Source: Achatina immaculata
Taxonomy: Eukaryota; Mollusca; Gastropoda; Stylommatophora; Achatinidae
DNA length: 64,000 bases
Direction of reading: 5' to 3'
Assembly (NCBI GenBank): GCA_009760885.1
Contig: CM019703.1
Coordinates: 14,242,459-14,306,458, forward strand
The translations under genes were made by a program, and so were the position numbers. The notes below the pieces were generated by a model. The model saw only the letters and a program-made list of their open reading frames with translations, did no database searches and was not told the DNA's origin. Positions 43,450 through 53,589 of the stretch are shown one piece after another. Within the stretch, counting starts at the first letter, position 1, and each line of letters begins with the position of its first letter.

Positions 43450-44045
43450 CTCCTGTAGGCCTCTCGGTTGTGAGCAAGATGGCCTGCTGCTGATGCATCC
43501 ATTTGTAGATTATCAACGATGTTGTGCAGCTGTCTACGCATTGGTCTTCCTCTCTTTCTTTTTCCCATTATGTACCCTTCTAAGACTGTCTTATCTAAAT
43601 TATCATGACGTTTAATATATCCAAATTATCTAAGTTTTCTCTGTTTAATCTTCCTTACTAGCCAACCTTCTTCAATATTAAGTTCTTGTAGTATGGATAT
43701 AAAAGTAAAAAGTATGGATATATTTGTTCTTTTTTGTGTGTTAATGATATTTGAAGAACTCTTCTGTAGCATTTACATTCAGAGGCATTGTTTATAGGCT
43801 GTTTTGTTACGTGTCCAGGTCTCATAGCCATATGTTGCAATGGGAAAGATGCATGCCCTTAAAAATCTTATTTTTGTAGTTCTTTCTGTTCACCTCCACA
43901 GCTTCTTTAGTTATTTCACTTTCTGAAGAGTGATAAATGTCCTCTTTTTAATTTCCCTCATTTTATCTCCATCATTAGTTAGTAATGATCCAAGATATTC
44001 AAAACTCTTCACTTCTTCCAATTTTTCCTCATTGATATATATGTG
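43450..44045 (-). mobile_element. LINE family B, right arm of the foldback and upstream part
   Basis: The first ~285 bp is the reverse complement of the plus-strand arm at 43172-43428. It continues into the CKCYRRVLQISLTHKKEQIY block and further upstream B sequence to about 44045. A 20-bp insertion near 43699 duplicates AGTATGGATATA. Confidence 0.85.
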
Positions 44046-44094
44046 GTTGATATGTTAGACACCTATTTTTTCTGGGAGAAAGGTCTTCATAATC

Positions 44095-44650
44095 ATAGAT
44101 CAACTAAAACTTCTACATCGTCATCGTCATAATGATCATGATCATCATCATCTTCATCATAGCCACCACCATCATCATCACCCTGTGTCCCATATCCATG
44201 ACACATGGCTGCATGGTCCTCCAAAATGTCCTGTCCTTCGTTTTCGTTTACACACTGTACCTGATCAAACTCCATCCAGTCCATTTTTTTTACATTTGCT
44301 CATCAGTCCATATCGCTGTCTATTTCTTGTTCTTTTCCTTCTATTTTTGCCACTAGTATTATTTTCAGTATTCTATTACTCCTCTTGATATGACCATAAC
44401 ATTTCAACTGTAATATTTCGAAATATTACAACTTATAATGTTTCTCGTTACTTCTCTTTCCACTTTCAGTCGACCTAGTTCTGTCTTTGTTTTCATTTCT
44501 GTCCGTGGAATTCGTTCCCCAGGATTTTTTATATTTCTACATTTCAAGCACCTTGATGTCCCCCCTCCCCCCTCCCATTTTCTTATTTACTGTAAATATC
44601 CGAGCTTATGGGGTATAGAGGAGTGTCGGGGTATACACAGAATTCGATGA
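44095..44650 (-). mobile_element. LINE family L, C-terminal region with ATC tail
   Basis: The minus strand reads across frames LKCYGHIKRSNRILKIILVA, KIEGKEQEIDSDMD, then DWMEFDQVQCVNENEGQDIL, EDHAAMCHGYGTQ, and enters a GAT/ATC repeat (44100-44180). This is the LKxYGHxKRSxxILKxILxGKIEGKR pattern of LINE tails. Confidence 0.55.
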
Positions 44651-44781
44651 ATTTCATCTGTTTTTGTTGTCCTGTATGTTACGGCGTAAGAACCATTCTT
44701 AAAATTGTTGTTTTCATTTGGCCGTAGTGATGAATGTATAGTAGTTCCATGGAAAATACAACAGTTTTATATAGAAGCCGA

Positions 44782-44785
<4 letters not shown>

Positions 44786-44825
<40 letters not shown>

Positions 44826-45145
44826 TCTGAACCTTAAGTGCCATGGGCACATGGGGCTTCCGCAAGGGTTTTCCACAAATGCCTGTCCTTTGCCTTTTTT
44901 TTCTGCTCTTGCCCAGGTGAGACCTCTATTGCTCAACATCCTTTCTGTTGTTGTTCTCCATGTCTCTTTTGGTCTACCCTTACTTCTGTTCCCCTGTGGT
45001 GTCCATCTTAGTGTTATTTTTGGTAGTGAGTTGTCAGTCATTGGAGCACATGTCCCAACCATCGCCAGCGTCTTTCCTCAATAATTGCTGTCAGTGGCTT
45101 CATCTGCATTTCTGCCAACAAGATGTTATTTCTTATAGTGTTTGG
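44786..45145 (-). mobile_element. LINE family C, longest copy in the window
   Basis: The minus strand reads FWPNTIRNNILLAEMQMKPL, TAIIEERRWRWLGHVL, a frameshift, then WTPQGNRSKGRPKETWR, LTWARAEKKGKGQAFVE-type end, and a GA/GATA tail at 44786-44827. Confidence 0.85.
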
Positions 45146-45149
45146 CCAA

Positions 45150-45151
<2 letters not shown>

Positions 45152-45190
<39 letters not shown>

Positions 45191-45305
45191 CCTCTAGTGT
45201 CCTGACAGGTCAAGGAAAATAATGGCACTAACACCATATCCCTATGTGCCTCTAAGGCATGACAGGATTACCTTTACCTTACGATATATATATATATATA
45301 TATAG
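45152..45305 (+). mobile_element. SINE family E 3' part between TA runs
   Basis: CACCATATCCCTATGTGCCT and TAAGGCATGACAGGATTACC then TTTACCTTACG (45190-45280) match the SINE E 3' end with a TTACCTT tail. TA microsatellites flank it (45152-45186 and 45283-45303), so it may have inserted into a TA run. Confidence 0.6.
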
Positions 45306-45592
45306 TACGATATATGTACATGCAAACCACATTTAGTAGATAATGTTTGCAAAATTCACTCTAGCGGTAGCTACATTGTAAATCACACCATATTTATCTT
45401 AGGTTATCAAGGCTGTTCTCATAGATTTTGCACCTTCTTGTATTTCAGATGACTGGGTGTGGAAGAGTGAGTCAAGTTATCAGTTTTAACCAAACAGCAA
45501 TGAGACATTTCAGCAATCGCTTCAACAGTTCTCTCCCTTAGAATATTTCTAATACGGTAACTCCTGCCATTTGTGCGTACGCTTCTCAAAGT

Positions 45593-45757
45593 AGACTCTC
45601 TCTCTCTCCCTCTCTCTCTCCCTCTCTCTCTCCCTCTCACTCCCTCTCTCTCTCCCTCCCTCTCTCTCCCTCTCTCCCCCCCTCTCTCTCTCCTCTCTCT
45701 CTCCCTCTCTCTCTCCCTCTCTCTCTCCCCTCTCTCTCTCCCCCTCTCTCTCTCTCT
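45593..45757 (+). repeat. CT-rich array (CTCTCTCC-type)
   Basis: About 165 bp of CTCTCTCTCC-like units. Pure polypyrimidine. The Arg/Glu and Ser/Leu open frames are artefacts. Confidence 0.95.
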
Positions 45758-47084
45758 CATAAGCATTCCTATTCTTCATAAGCGATTACCTTACCCCTAA
45801 ATCTAAAATCTGACGGTCTAATACAAACATTTATATAAACATGCCATACGTGTTTATGAGTATCTCCTGCAGTTCAAAGCTGAAATAACTACATTTTAAA
45901 CACGTCAGTGATTATATTTCCATAACAATTATTTCCACATTACTCAATTTTTTTTCTATACAGATTCTAAATAATTTAAAATAAACCTGGCGTCTTGAGT
46001 TTGCATATATTGTCGACTAAATTTGGTTTACACACCATTGATGTTGTATTTATGGCGAGATTGCCGTACATTCACTACTACGACCTAATGTACATTCAGC
46101 AAAATTCACCGCCCTAAAACCACATATATCTATGTTTATTCTCAGCGTAAGCAGAACATAGCAGTAACCATAGCACGAGATAATAAAGGTAAAGCAGAGT
46201 TTTTGAAAATTTTACGGATAAATTTATGGTGAAAACACCAAAATAATTCCAAAATATTTCATCATTTCGACCAAACATCTTCATCAAAGCACATTCACTA
46301 AACACGAATTGAATAAACGTAAAATATTCTTATTTTCCCCCGCTGAAAGCCTATAAGGACACAGTGTGAACATATGTCATTTCTCGTAATTTTGACGGTA
46401 TGAGAAAAATGTTTATCAATGTATATCCTTCCTTCCTTCCTTAATTTAATTACGGACGCTAAGAAACGGAGCAAAGTAACCAATTCTGAGATGATGTCCA
46501 CATGCAAAGCTTTCGTCCAGGATGCCTAAACGAAGGAGTAGACTACAAAACACTTCGGCTGGGGCATGATGCAAGAACTGGCGACAACTGTAAATGTGTT
46601 GAAATCAAAGCAAAAATAAAAACATATTTGTAGCTGTGTAACCTGTGCTGGTGCATAAGTTACATTTTATAGATAAATTCGAGGAGGAATAGTTTATCCA
46701 GCTGTTCTAACATCCCCCTTGGCAATGTACTACTGTACTATGTGTCCAAGATCTAGCTTTTTGAGCTTTTCCTCAATATATATAGATCCTTCCACACCCT
46801 GGTCACGCGAACAAAGACGCTCCGCCCAAGGTTGTACACCCTTTGAATCTCTTGTGATCGTTCACAAGGGCATCATTGGTGGATTTTTTATCAAACAAAA
46901 AGAATGAGAAGGACTTTGCAAAAGACCATTTTAAATAAGGAGCAAACGAGAAGTTGTTTCATTTTACACAAATATTAGAGCAAAGTGTTGAATATTGGCC
47001 TAAAAAAACAGTAGACAAGCACTTTAAATGCGAGAGAAAGAAAAATAGTAAGAAAATGACTTTGACTGGGACTTCGGTAGGATG
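45758..47084. other. No gene recognised
   Basis: AT-rich unique-looking sequence with a CCTT run near 46425-46442. No element or convincing frame is seen. Confidence 0.4.
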
Positions 47085-47536
47085 ACAAAATGCCTAGCCA
47101 CGACAGTACAAGAAATTATCACCAAGGCTACAAACTGCCTAGTCACGACAGGACAAGAAACTATCACCAAGGCCACAAACTGCCTAGTCACGACAGTACA
47201 AAAAACTATCACCAAGGCTACAAACTTCCTAGCTACGACAGTACAAGAAACTATCACCAAGGCCACAAACTGCCTAGTCACAACAGGACAAGAAATTATC
47301 ACCAAGGCTACAAACGTCCTAGCCACGACAGTACAAGAAACTATCACCAAGGCCACAAACTTCCTAGCCACGACAGGACAAGAAACTATCACCAAGGTCA
47401 CAAACTTCCTAGCTACGACAGTACAAGAAACTATCACCAAGGCCACAAACTGCCTAGTCACGACAGGACAAGAAACTATCACCAAGGCCACAAACTTCCT
47501 AGCTACGACAGTACAAGAAACTATCACCAAGGCCAC
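47085..47536 (+). repeat. 45-bp minisatellite (10 copies), partly in 90-bp dimers
   Basis: The unit is CTAGTCACGACAGGACAAGA then AACTATCACCAAGGCCACAA and ACTGC. The ACAGGACAAG and ACAGTACAAG variants alternate through most of the array, a two-unit higher-order pattern. The 45-bp length keeps three frames open (15-residue repeats); I treat these as artefacts. Confidence 0.95.
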
Positions 47537-48074
47537 CTTGCATACCCTTTCCAAGGCTAACCGTTCAAATTTTGTTCTAACACTATCAAACAGGTGACAG
47601 GCCGAACTCTTCACCGCGTGCAGCCATTATTGTTTCCAGCTTGCTCGATTTCAGAAAGAACAGAACTAAGGCTGAAAAAGTTCAAAAGAAAAAGAACAGA
47701 ACTAACACTGAAAAACTTCAACAGCCCAAAGAGACTGAATCTAGCAATGTAAATGTAGGTTTGCTGTTTATGTCTTCATTCTGCTGATGAAGTTTCGGTA
47801 CAGATGCGAAAAATGTTGCTCAGCATAAAGATAGTCCACAGCTTCCAGTAAGTATGCCCTGCCTTGCTTCAGAACTCATTTTTTAAAAAAACGAAAGAAA
47901 GTGCTAAATAACAAATCAATCCAAAAATTATTTCTCCAAATAATCTATACTTTTTTAAAAGAACAAGCATTTTAGTATTTGTGCTCAGTGCTATGTACTT
48001 TCCATATATTAATTCCAACATTTCTTTAAAATCAAATATCTCATCATGTCGATCCTCTGTCCCCCGGGCTAGAA

Positions 48075-48135
48075 ACTACTCGAACAATTCAGGGTCCGCC
48101 ATTTTGCTCACGTCTGCTCTCACTTCCGGCCAGGG
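48075..48135 (-). promoter_or_regulatory. Possible host promoter and first exon
   Basis: On the minus strand GGCCGGAAGTG (an ETS-type site, 48121-48131) is followed 18 bp later by CAAAATGGCGGACCC, which is the YY1-type AAAATGGCGG site common at animal housekeeping-gene starts. The ATG (48102-48100) opens MADPELFE before a stop. A GTAGTT donor-like site falls just before that stop, so the frame could be a short first coding exon. The surrounding 100 bp is richer in CpG than its neighbourhood. No downstream exon was identified within the window. Confidence 0.35.
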
Positions 48136-48419
48136 ACGCTGTTCTCAGATGTTTCACCCAGAATCCATCGCTTAAAGGGAAGACAACGTCATGGTAGTTC
48201 CGGATAACGAGATAAAGGGAAAAAAAAAGGCTGACGAACTTGAAAAGACCCGAGGAGAGGAAGAGTGTGTGTGTGGGTGAGTGGGTGGTTTGGGGGGGGG
48301 GGGGGGGTAGAGGTTTGGTAGAAAGAAGAAAGAGAGAGAGACAAATGGAAGAAAAGTTGACATAGAAAAGATAAGTGTGAAAGCGCCAGTGCGTGTGGTA
48401 TGTGCTTTTCCTATTGCAT

Positions 48420-48457
<38 letters not shown>
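48420..48457 (+). repeat. CT microsatellite
   Basis: About 18 CT units. A G16 run lies just upstream (48292-48308). Confidence 0.95.
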
Positions 48458-48459
<2 letters not shown>

Positions 48460-48819
48460 ATAAACTTGCTCTTTTTTTTTTAAACCTCTTCTAAATAAAC
48501 CGAAACCGTCAAGTATTGGGGTAGAGAGCGGTACAGGAAGTAGATGAAAGAGGTCTGCTTGAATTCTGGAAGTCGACCGAAGAATTTCAGTAGCCTGGCA
48601 TCACCCGAAGGGTCACGCCAAGTCCTGCTCTGTTAAGACCAGGCTGAGTGAGCACAACAGCCTGATTTTAAGAGCTCTGCTCAGATAAGGGACAGGTTTT
48701 TTTTTTGTCGTTTGTTTTCTTCTTCCAGCTTTGAAGGTTCGCAGGCAGTAACAATACGAGACCGTTTCTTTATTATTGTCTTTGTTGTTATTACCTCATT
48801 GTATGTGGGTGTGATTGTA

Positions 48820-50030
48820 TGTGTGAGAGAGAGAGAGAGAGTGTGTGAGAGAGAGATAAAGAGAGGGCGAGAGATAAAGAGAGGGCGAGAGATAAAGAGA
48901 GGGAGAGAGAGATAAAGAGAGGGAGAAAGATATAGAGAGGGAGAGAGAGATAAAGAGAGGGAGAGAGATAAAGAGAGGGAGAGAGGGATAAAGAGAGAGA
49001 AAGAGAGGGAGAGAGATATAAAGAGAAGAAGAATGAATGAATAATGAATGAATAATCTTTGTTTTTAAAGGGTAAAGAATTGGGGACGCAGGCCCGTCTT
49101 ACATTCTGCCCTTCATCACTCCATCTTTCATTCTTCCCACACACTTGATTTTGTACAAATATACAAATTAAATTAGGAAAAAACATATAAAAAGAGTGTA
49201 AGATTTAACTACTACGTTCAAAGTAAAAGAGAAGAAGTAATTAACCTAATAAAATAGCACTCACGCACACATACACATGCAGACATATACATAAACAAAA
49301 ATACATTGTAAATACAGATCTTCTAACATATGGGTTTTTTTACAAACATTAAAATAATTTCTAACAATATCTAACAAGTTGCTTTTTTAACTATGTCATT
49401 TTAGTACTTGATGGTTGACGAGCCACGTGTTGAGAGAGTGCTGGTTATTTTATGGAGGCATATAATTACAAACAAGTAAATAATGAAACAGGTTTGAGTT
49501 AAAGGATGAAGTATTACCAATGGATTTTAAATGGTAGGAGAGGGTGTTCCAGAGCTGTACTGCAGAGTATGCGAGGCTTTTCTTGTACAGATCAATCCTG
49601 AGTTTAGGAAGAAGACAGTTTTTTAAACACTGGCTATGTTTAGTGTTATACGTAAACAGTGACCACAAGTAAGGCGGAGCATTGTGCGACAGAATTCTGT
49701 GAGCAAACTTAACTTTGTTAAAAATGATTCTATTTTTGAGTGGTAGAAGAGAGATAAAGAGAGGGAGAGAGAGATAAAGAGATGGAGAGAGATAACGAGA
49801 GGGAGAGAGATAAAGAGAAGGAGAGAGATAAAGAGAGGGAGAGAGATAAAGAGAGGGAGATGGAGATAAAGAGAAGGAGAGAGATAAAGAGAGGGAGATG
49901 GAGATAAAGAGAGGAAGAGATATAAAGAGAGGGAGATGGAGATAAAGAGAGGGAGAGAGATAAAGGGAGAGATAAAGAGAGGCAGAGATAAAGAGAGAGA
50001 GATAACGAGAGGGAAGGAGAGAGAGGATTT
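48820..50030 (+). repeat. Polypurine GATAAAGAGAGGGA array split by a D element
   Basis: Two parts, 48820-49022 and 49743-50030, share the ~18-bp unit AGAGATAAAGAGAGGGAG. A D LINE end lies between them and a second D end adjoins the right side. The array is therefore older than the inner D copy. Confidence 0.85.
49023..49742 (-). mobile_element. LINE family D 3' end (inner copy)
   Basis: The minus strand reads LPKLRIDLYKKSLAYSAVQL, WNTLSYHLKSIGNTSSFNSN, LFHYLL and stop (49668-49450). A ~420-bp 3' UTR follows with GAATGTAAGACGGGCCTG and an ATTC tail. This is the LPKxRTDLYKKSLxYSGAxLWNSLP pattern of CR1/L2-like LINE C-termini. Confidence 0.85.
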
Positions 50031-50031
50031 G

Positions 50032-50553
50032 ATTGATTGATCTTTATTTCGAAAGGGTTAATAATTGGGCACTTAGGCCAGTCTGACATTCTGTCCTTTA
50101 TTATACATCTTTCATTCTATTCCAGACATTCTACAAATATGCTGCTCATGTAACAAACATAATTAATAATGGAGCTGAGAGACATAAAATAAAATATAAC
50201 ATTTACGTTTCGCTCTCATCCATTCACTCAGTACAGAAGTAACTACATACATATATAAATGACTATCTACTAAACAAAAATTTCGGGACTATTCAGAATA
50301 AACAATTAACTGTATTCGGTGTCTGTACGAGCAGTTTAAGATAACTTTTAAGTTGAATGATTCATGGAGTAATGTAGTCGACATCAAATAGATATTGAGA
50401 AAGTTTGTAGTTGTAGGAAGGAGTATAATTTATATTTTTTATACAGGATGGGAGGGTATTCCAAAGATGAGCAGCAGAATAACTAAAGCTTTTCTGGTAG
50501 AGATCAAGTCTAGGTTTTAGAAGACATATGTTGTTCAAGCGTTGGCTGCACTT

Positions 50554-50560
<7 letters not shown>
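50032..50560 (-). mobile_element. LINE family D 3' end (outer copy)
   Basis: The minus strand reads LLKPRLDLYQKSFSYSAAHL, WNTLPSCIKNINYTPSYNYK, LSQYLF and stop. The 3' UTR ends GGACAGAATGTCAGACTGGC, then a GATT-type tail that runs into the polypurine array. Clearly diverged from the inner copy. Confidence 0.85.
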
Positions 50561-50598
<38 letters not shown>

Positions 50599-50790
50599 TG
50601 AATGCAAGTATGTAAACTTGATTCCCTTTCACACATTATATTCTGTAAATTCCTTCTCGCTATACCCTATACGTCCTTCCTTTCCTACAGGAAAATAAAA
50701 AATTCCCCCTTACATTATAACCTTTATTACTGGTTATAAAGTGAGCGAAGATCTGAACAAATTGTCCGGGGGAGGGGGGAACAGGAGAGG

Positions 50791-50796
<6 letters not shown>

Positions 50797-50838
<42 letters not shown>
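50797..50838 (+). repeat. GA microsatellite
   Basis: About 20 GA units. A second GA run is at 50557-50595, at the 5' edge of the outer D element. Confidence 0.95.
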
Positions 50839-50842
<4 letters not shown>

Positions 50843-51070
50843 TGAGGGAAAACGGAGCTGCGAGAGGCACCAGAACCAACTCAACTGAAAAAAAGAAACA
50901 AGTTTCTGGGGACGCTGAGATGTAGCCTGGCAGGAAATACGAGGGTAACTCGAGGACAGCTTGGGAACCAATGTCTACAAGAAGCACTACCATCCCCCAC
51001 CCCCCCCCCTCACCCCCACCCCCAGTTGTTTGCTTCTTTTGCAAACAAACAAAACAATCACCATTTACGT

Positions 51071-51727
51071 CAGGGATTCTTAACTTTTCTACGATTACAG
51101 GCTGCCAAAAGACCGTCCAGTATACCCCCATATCGACTTCCCCATCGGTCATTTGCATGTCCCCTGCGGAACTTTGCCTCCCTAGCAGCTCGGTTGTAAG
51201 CAAGATGGCCTGCTGCTGATGTTCCCATTCGCAGATCATCAACGATGTCTTGCAGCCATCTTCACCTTGGTCTTCCTCTCTTCCTTTTTCCCATTATGTA
51301 CCCCTTCCAAGACGGTCTTCTCAAAATTATCATGACGTTTAATGTGTCCAAAATATTTAAGTTTTCTCTGTTTATTCCACTTTAGTAGACAGCCTTCTTC
51401 AATATTAAGCTCTTGTAGTATGGATATACTTCTTCTTTTTTTTGTGTCTGTGATATTTGAAGGACACTTCTATAGCAATTGCACTCAGACTGTTGAAATA
51501 CTTATCATCATCAGCCCTATTAGATACAAATGTGACTTCGAAAGATATCAACAGCCTGCTTTAACTTTACATATGAGAGCTAGAAGCAGAACATATGAAA
51601 GAAAAAGCTAATGTAACACATTTTTTTTTCAGAAATAGAAACTATTCGGAAGTCGGGGATCCATATACTCATCACTTGGTTTCCGTATCCCTAAGTGGTA
51701 TGGATAACAATCGGTTAAGAACCCCAC
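51071..51727. mobile_element. Possible hAT-like MITE interrupted by LINE B
   Basis: CAGGGATTCTTAACTTTT at the left and CGGTTAAGAACCCCAC at the right are inverted (about 11 of 14 bases), of the CAGGGGTTCTTAACC type. Without the B insertion the element would be about 320 bp. No target duplication is visible; the right flank is a polypyrimidine array. Confidence 0.4.
51150..51485 (-). mobile_element. LINE family B 3' end inside the MITE
   Basis: The minus strand carries the ILQELNIEEGCLLK-like block, KLKYFGHIKRHDN-like, and ends with a partly deleted ASAAGHLAYN-like block and GHANDR-like sequence. Its tail is nearly absent (one CATT). Confidence 0.8.
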
Positions 51728-51886
51728 TCTCTCCCTTTCCCTCTTTCTCTCTCTCTCTTTCTCTCTCTCTCTTTCCCTCTCTCTTTTTCTCTCTCTCTTT
51801 CTCTCTGTCCCTTTCTCTCTGTTTCTCTCTTTCTCTCTCTTTCTCTTTCCCTTTCTCTGTTTTCTTCTGTCTCTCTCTTCTCTCTT

Positions 51887-51919
<33 letters not shown>

Positions 51920-52238
51920 TTCCCTCTCTCTCTTTCTCTCTTTCTTCTCTCTTTCTCTCTCTCTTTCCCTCTCTCTCTTTCTCTCTGTCTCTCTCTTTCT
52001 CTTTCTTTCTCTCTCTGTCTTTCTCTTTCTCTCTCTTTCTCTCTCTTTCTCTCTCTCTTTATCTCTCTCTCTCTTTTTCTCTCTTTCTCTCTCTCTTTCT
52101 CTTTCTCTCTCTTTCTCTCTCTTTCTCTCTCTCTCTTTATCTCTCTCTCTCTTTTTCTCTCTTTCTCTCTCTCTTTCTCTCTCTCTTTTTCTCTCTTTCT
52201 CTCTCTTTCTCTCTCTCTCTTTCTCTCTCTCTCTCTCC
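51728..52238 (+). repeat. CT/CTTT polypyrimidine array, ~510 bp
   Basis: Pure CT-rich sequence of mixed CTCTCTTT units. On the minus strand it directly follows the 3' end of a family C element, whose normal tail is GA repeats. The long Ser/Leu/Phe and Arg/Glu frames are artefacts. Confidence 0.95.
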
Positions 52239-52240
52239 AC

Positions 52241-52335
52241 CTTTACGTGCCCAAGGTACATGGGGCTCCCGCAAAGGTTTTCCACAAATGCTTGTCCTTC
52301 GCCTTTTTTTCTGCCCTTGTCCACTTGAACCATAT
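52241..52335 (-). mobile_element. LINE family C 3' end
   Basis: The minus strand reads KGEGQAFVENLCGSPMYLGH, the family C end in a shifted frame, then the polypurine tail. Confidence 0.8.
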
Positions 52336-52479
52336 ATCCCTCAGCATGAATGTGAGAATGTAATTAAGTTTTATTTCATGTAATTACATAAAGCAGAATG
52401 TGGAGCGTACGGAAAGAAAGGGTTTATTAATTATTAATTTATTCCTTTTTTGCTTTTTTCATGCGTATTATGTTCAGTA

Positions 52480-52592
52480 ACAAATGCTGAATATATATGA
52501 CCGAATGAAAGTTGTATGATAAAGGGCAGAATGATAGACGGGCCTGTGTGCCCAATTCTTAACCCTTCGAAAATAAAGTCCGTTCGTTTGTT
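52480..52592 (+). mobile_element. LINE family D 3' UTR end
   Basis: GATAAAGGGCAGAATGATAG, then GTGCCCAATTCTTAACCCTT and CGAAAATAAAG, with a short GTTC tail. Confidence 0.75.
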
Positions 52593-52593
52593 C

Positions 52594-52672
52594 TGTCGTC
52601 CTCTCTGTTCTTCTCAATGTCTCCTGTGGTCTACTTTTATTTCTTTTCCCCTTAGGTGTCCATTTCAATGAG
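52594..52672 (-). mobile_element. LINE family C internal fragment
   Basis: The minus strand reads LKWTPKGKRNKSRPQETLRR, TER, the WTPQGxRSKGRPKETWRRTTER block of C. It lies tail-to-tail with the D end and has no C tail. Confidence 0.65.
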
Positions 52673-52730
52673 TGAGTGAGTGAGTGAGTGAGTGAGTGAG
52701 TGAGTGAGTGAGTGAGTGAGTGAGTGAGTG
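52673..52730 (+). repeat. GAGT tetranucleotide array (about 14 units)
   Basis: A perfect GTGA/GAGT run at the 5' edge of the C fragment. Confidence 0.98.
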
Positions 52731-53192
52731 CCATGAGCTTTGTAACAGATCTACACAATAAAAATAGTTACTGTCAGTATTTCTATTCAGTATAACGAAC
52801 TATGAAGCTACGAATCAGACAAGCAAAGCTATACATTTCCTTCATTTTTATATCCGTCTGCTTTCAAACCATTTCCCATCACGACACTATTCATCAAGTA
52901 TTTAGTACCGTGGTAACAGTACTTAACTGCACCGTAAAGCAACTGCTCTACATCGCCAACGCATCTCGCTCTCAATCAGGCTCTTGCCAGAGACAACGAA
53001 GGGATTTGGAATAGAAATCTGGAGTGCTTTGCCCTTTACCAGCTGCAGGCCACAGGAAAATAATATAGTTCTTCCAAGCATGCAATTTTTGGGTTAAAAA
53101 AAAAGGCGATTTTCCAAGAGGCGAAAATGAATCCCTTTAAAAAGTTACAATTTTTTTTTTTTAAGCAATGGATCCAACCCGCGAATAGGAGT
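52731..53192. other. No gene recognised
   Basis: A 70-codon frame (52802-53014, plus) begins with a hydrophobic stretch but has no recognised similarity. I do not call it. Confidence 0.35.
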
Positions 53193-53540
53193 CATTCATT
53201 CATTCATTTGCATGTCCCTTGAGGAACTATGCCTCCGTAACAGCTCTCCTGCAGGCCTCTCGGTTGTAAGCAAGATGGCCTGCTGCTGATGCATCTATTT
53301 GCAGATCATCAACGATGTCTTGCAGTCATCTTCGCCTTGGTCTTCCTTTCTTTCTTTTTCCCATTATTTACCCTTCCAAATGGTCTTCTCTAGATTATAA
53401 TGACGTTTAATGTGTCCAAAATATTTAAGTTTTCTCTGTTTTATACTTTTTACTAGCCAGTCTTCTTCAATATTAAGTTCTTGTAGTATGGATACATTTG
53501 TTATTTTTTTGTGTCTATGATATTTGAAGAACTCTAGTAG
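53193..53540 (-). mobile_element. LINE family B 3' end
   Basis: The minus strand includes the ILQELNIEEDWLVK-like block, KYFGHIKRHYN-like, and ASAAGHLAYNREACRRAVTE-type end with an AATG tail at 53193-53205. Confidence 0.85.
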
Positions 53541-53589
53541 TTTGTCATAGAATTTGTGATATGCAGAATGGCATTTTTCGTACTTTAAT

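Noticed and set aside
47082..47614. Overlapping 156-196 codon frames of 15-residue repeats
   Set aside because: The 45-bp unit keeps frames open on both strands. No signal peptide or domain is evident, and the codons change frame meaning between strands.
51595..52383. A 262-codon Ser/Leu/Phe frame and a 234-codon Arg/Glu frame on opposite strands
   Set aside because: Both are translations of the CT/GA array next to LINE C.
52802..53014. A 70-codon ATG-started frame with a hydrophobic start, possible secreted peptide
   Set aside because: No similarity, no cleavage context or promoter evidence, and the flanks are repeat debris.
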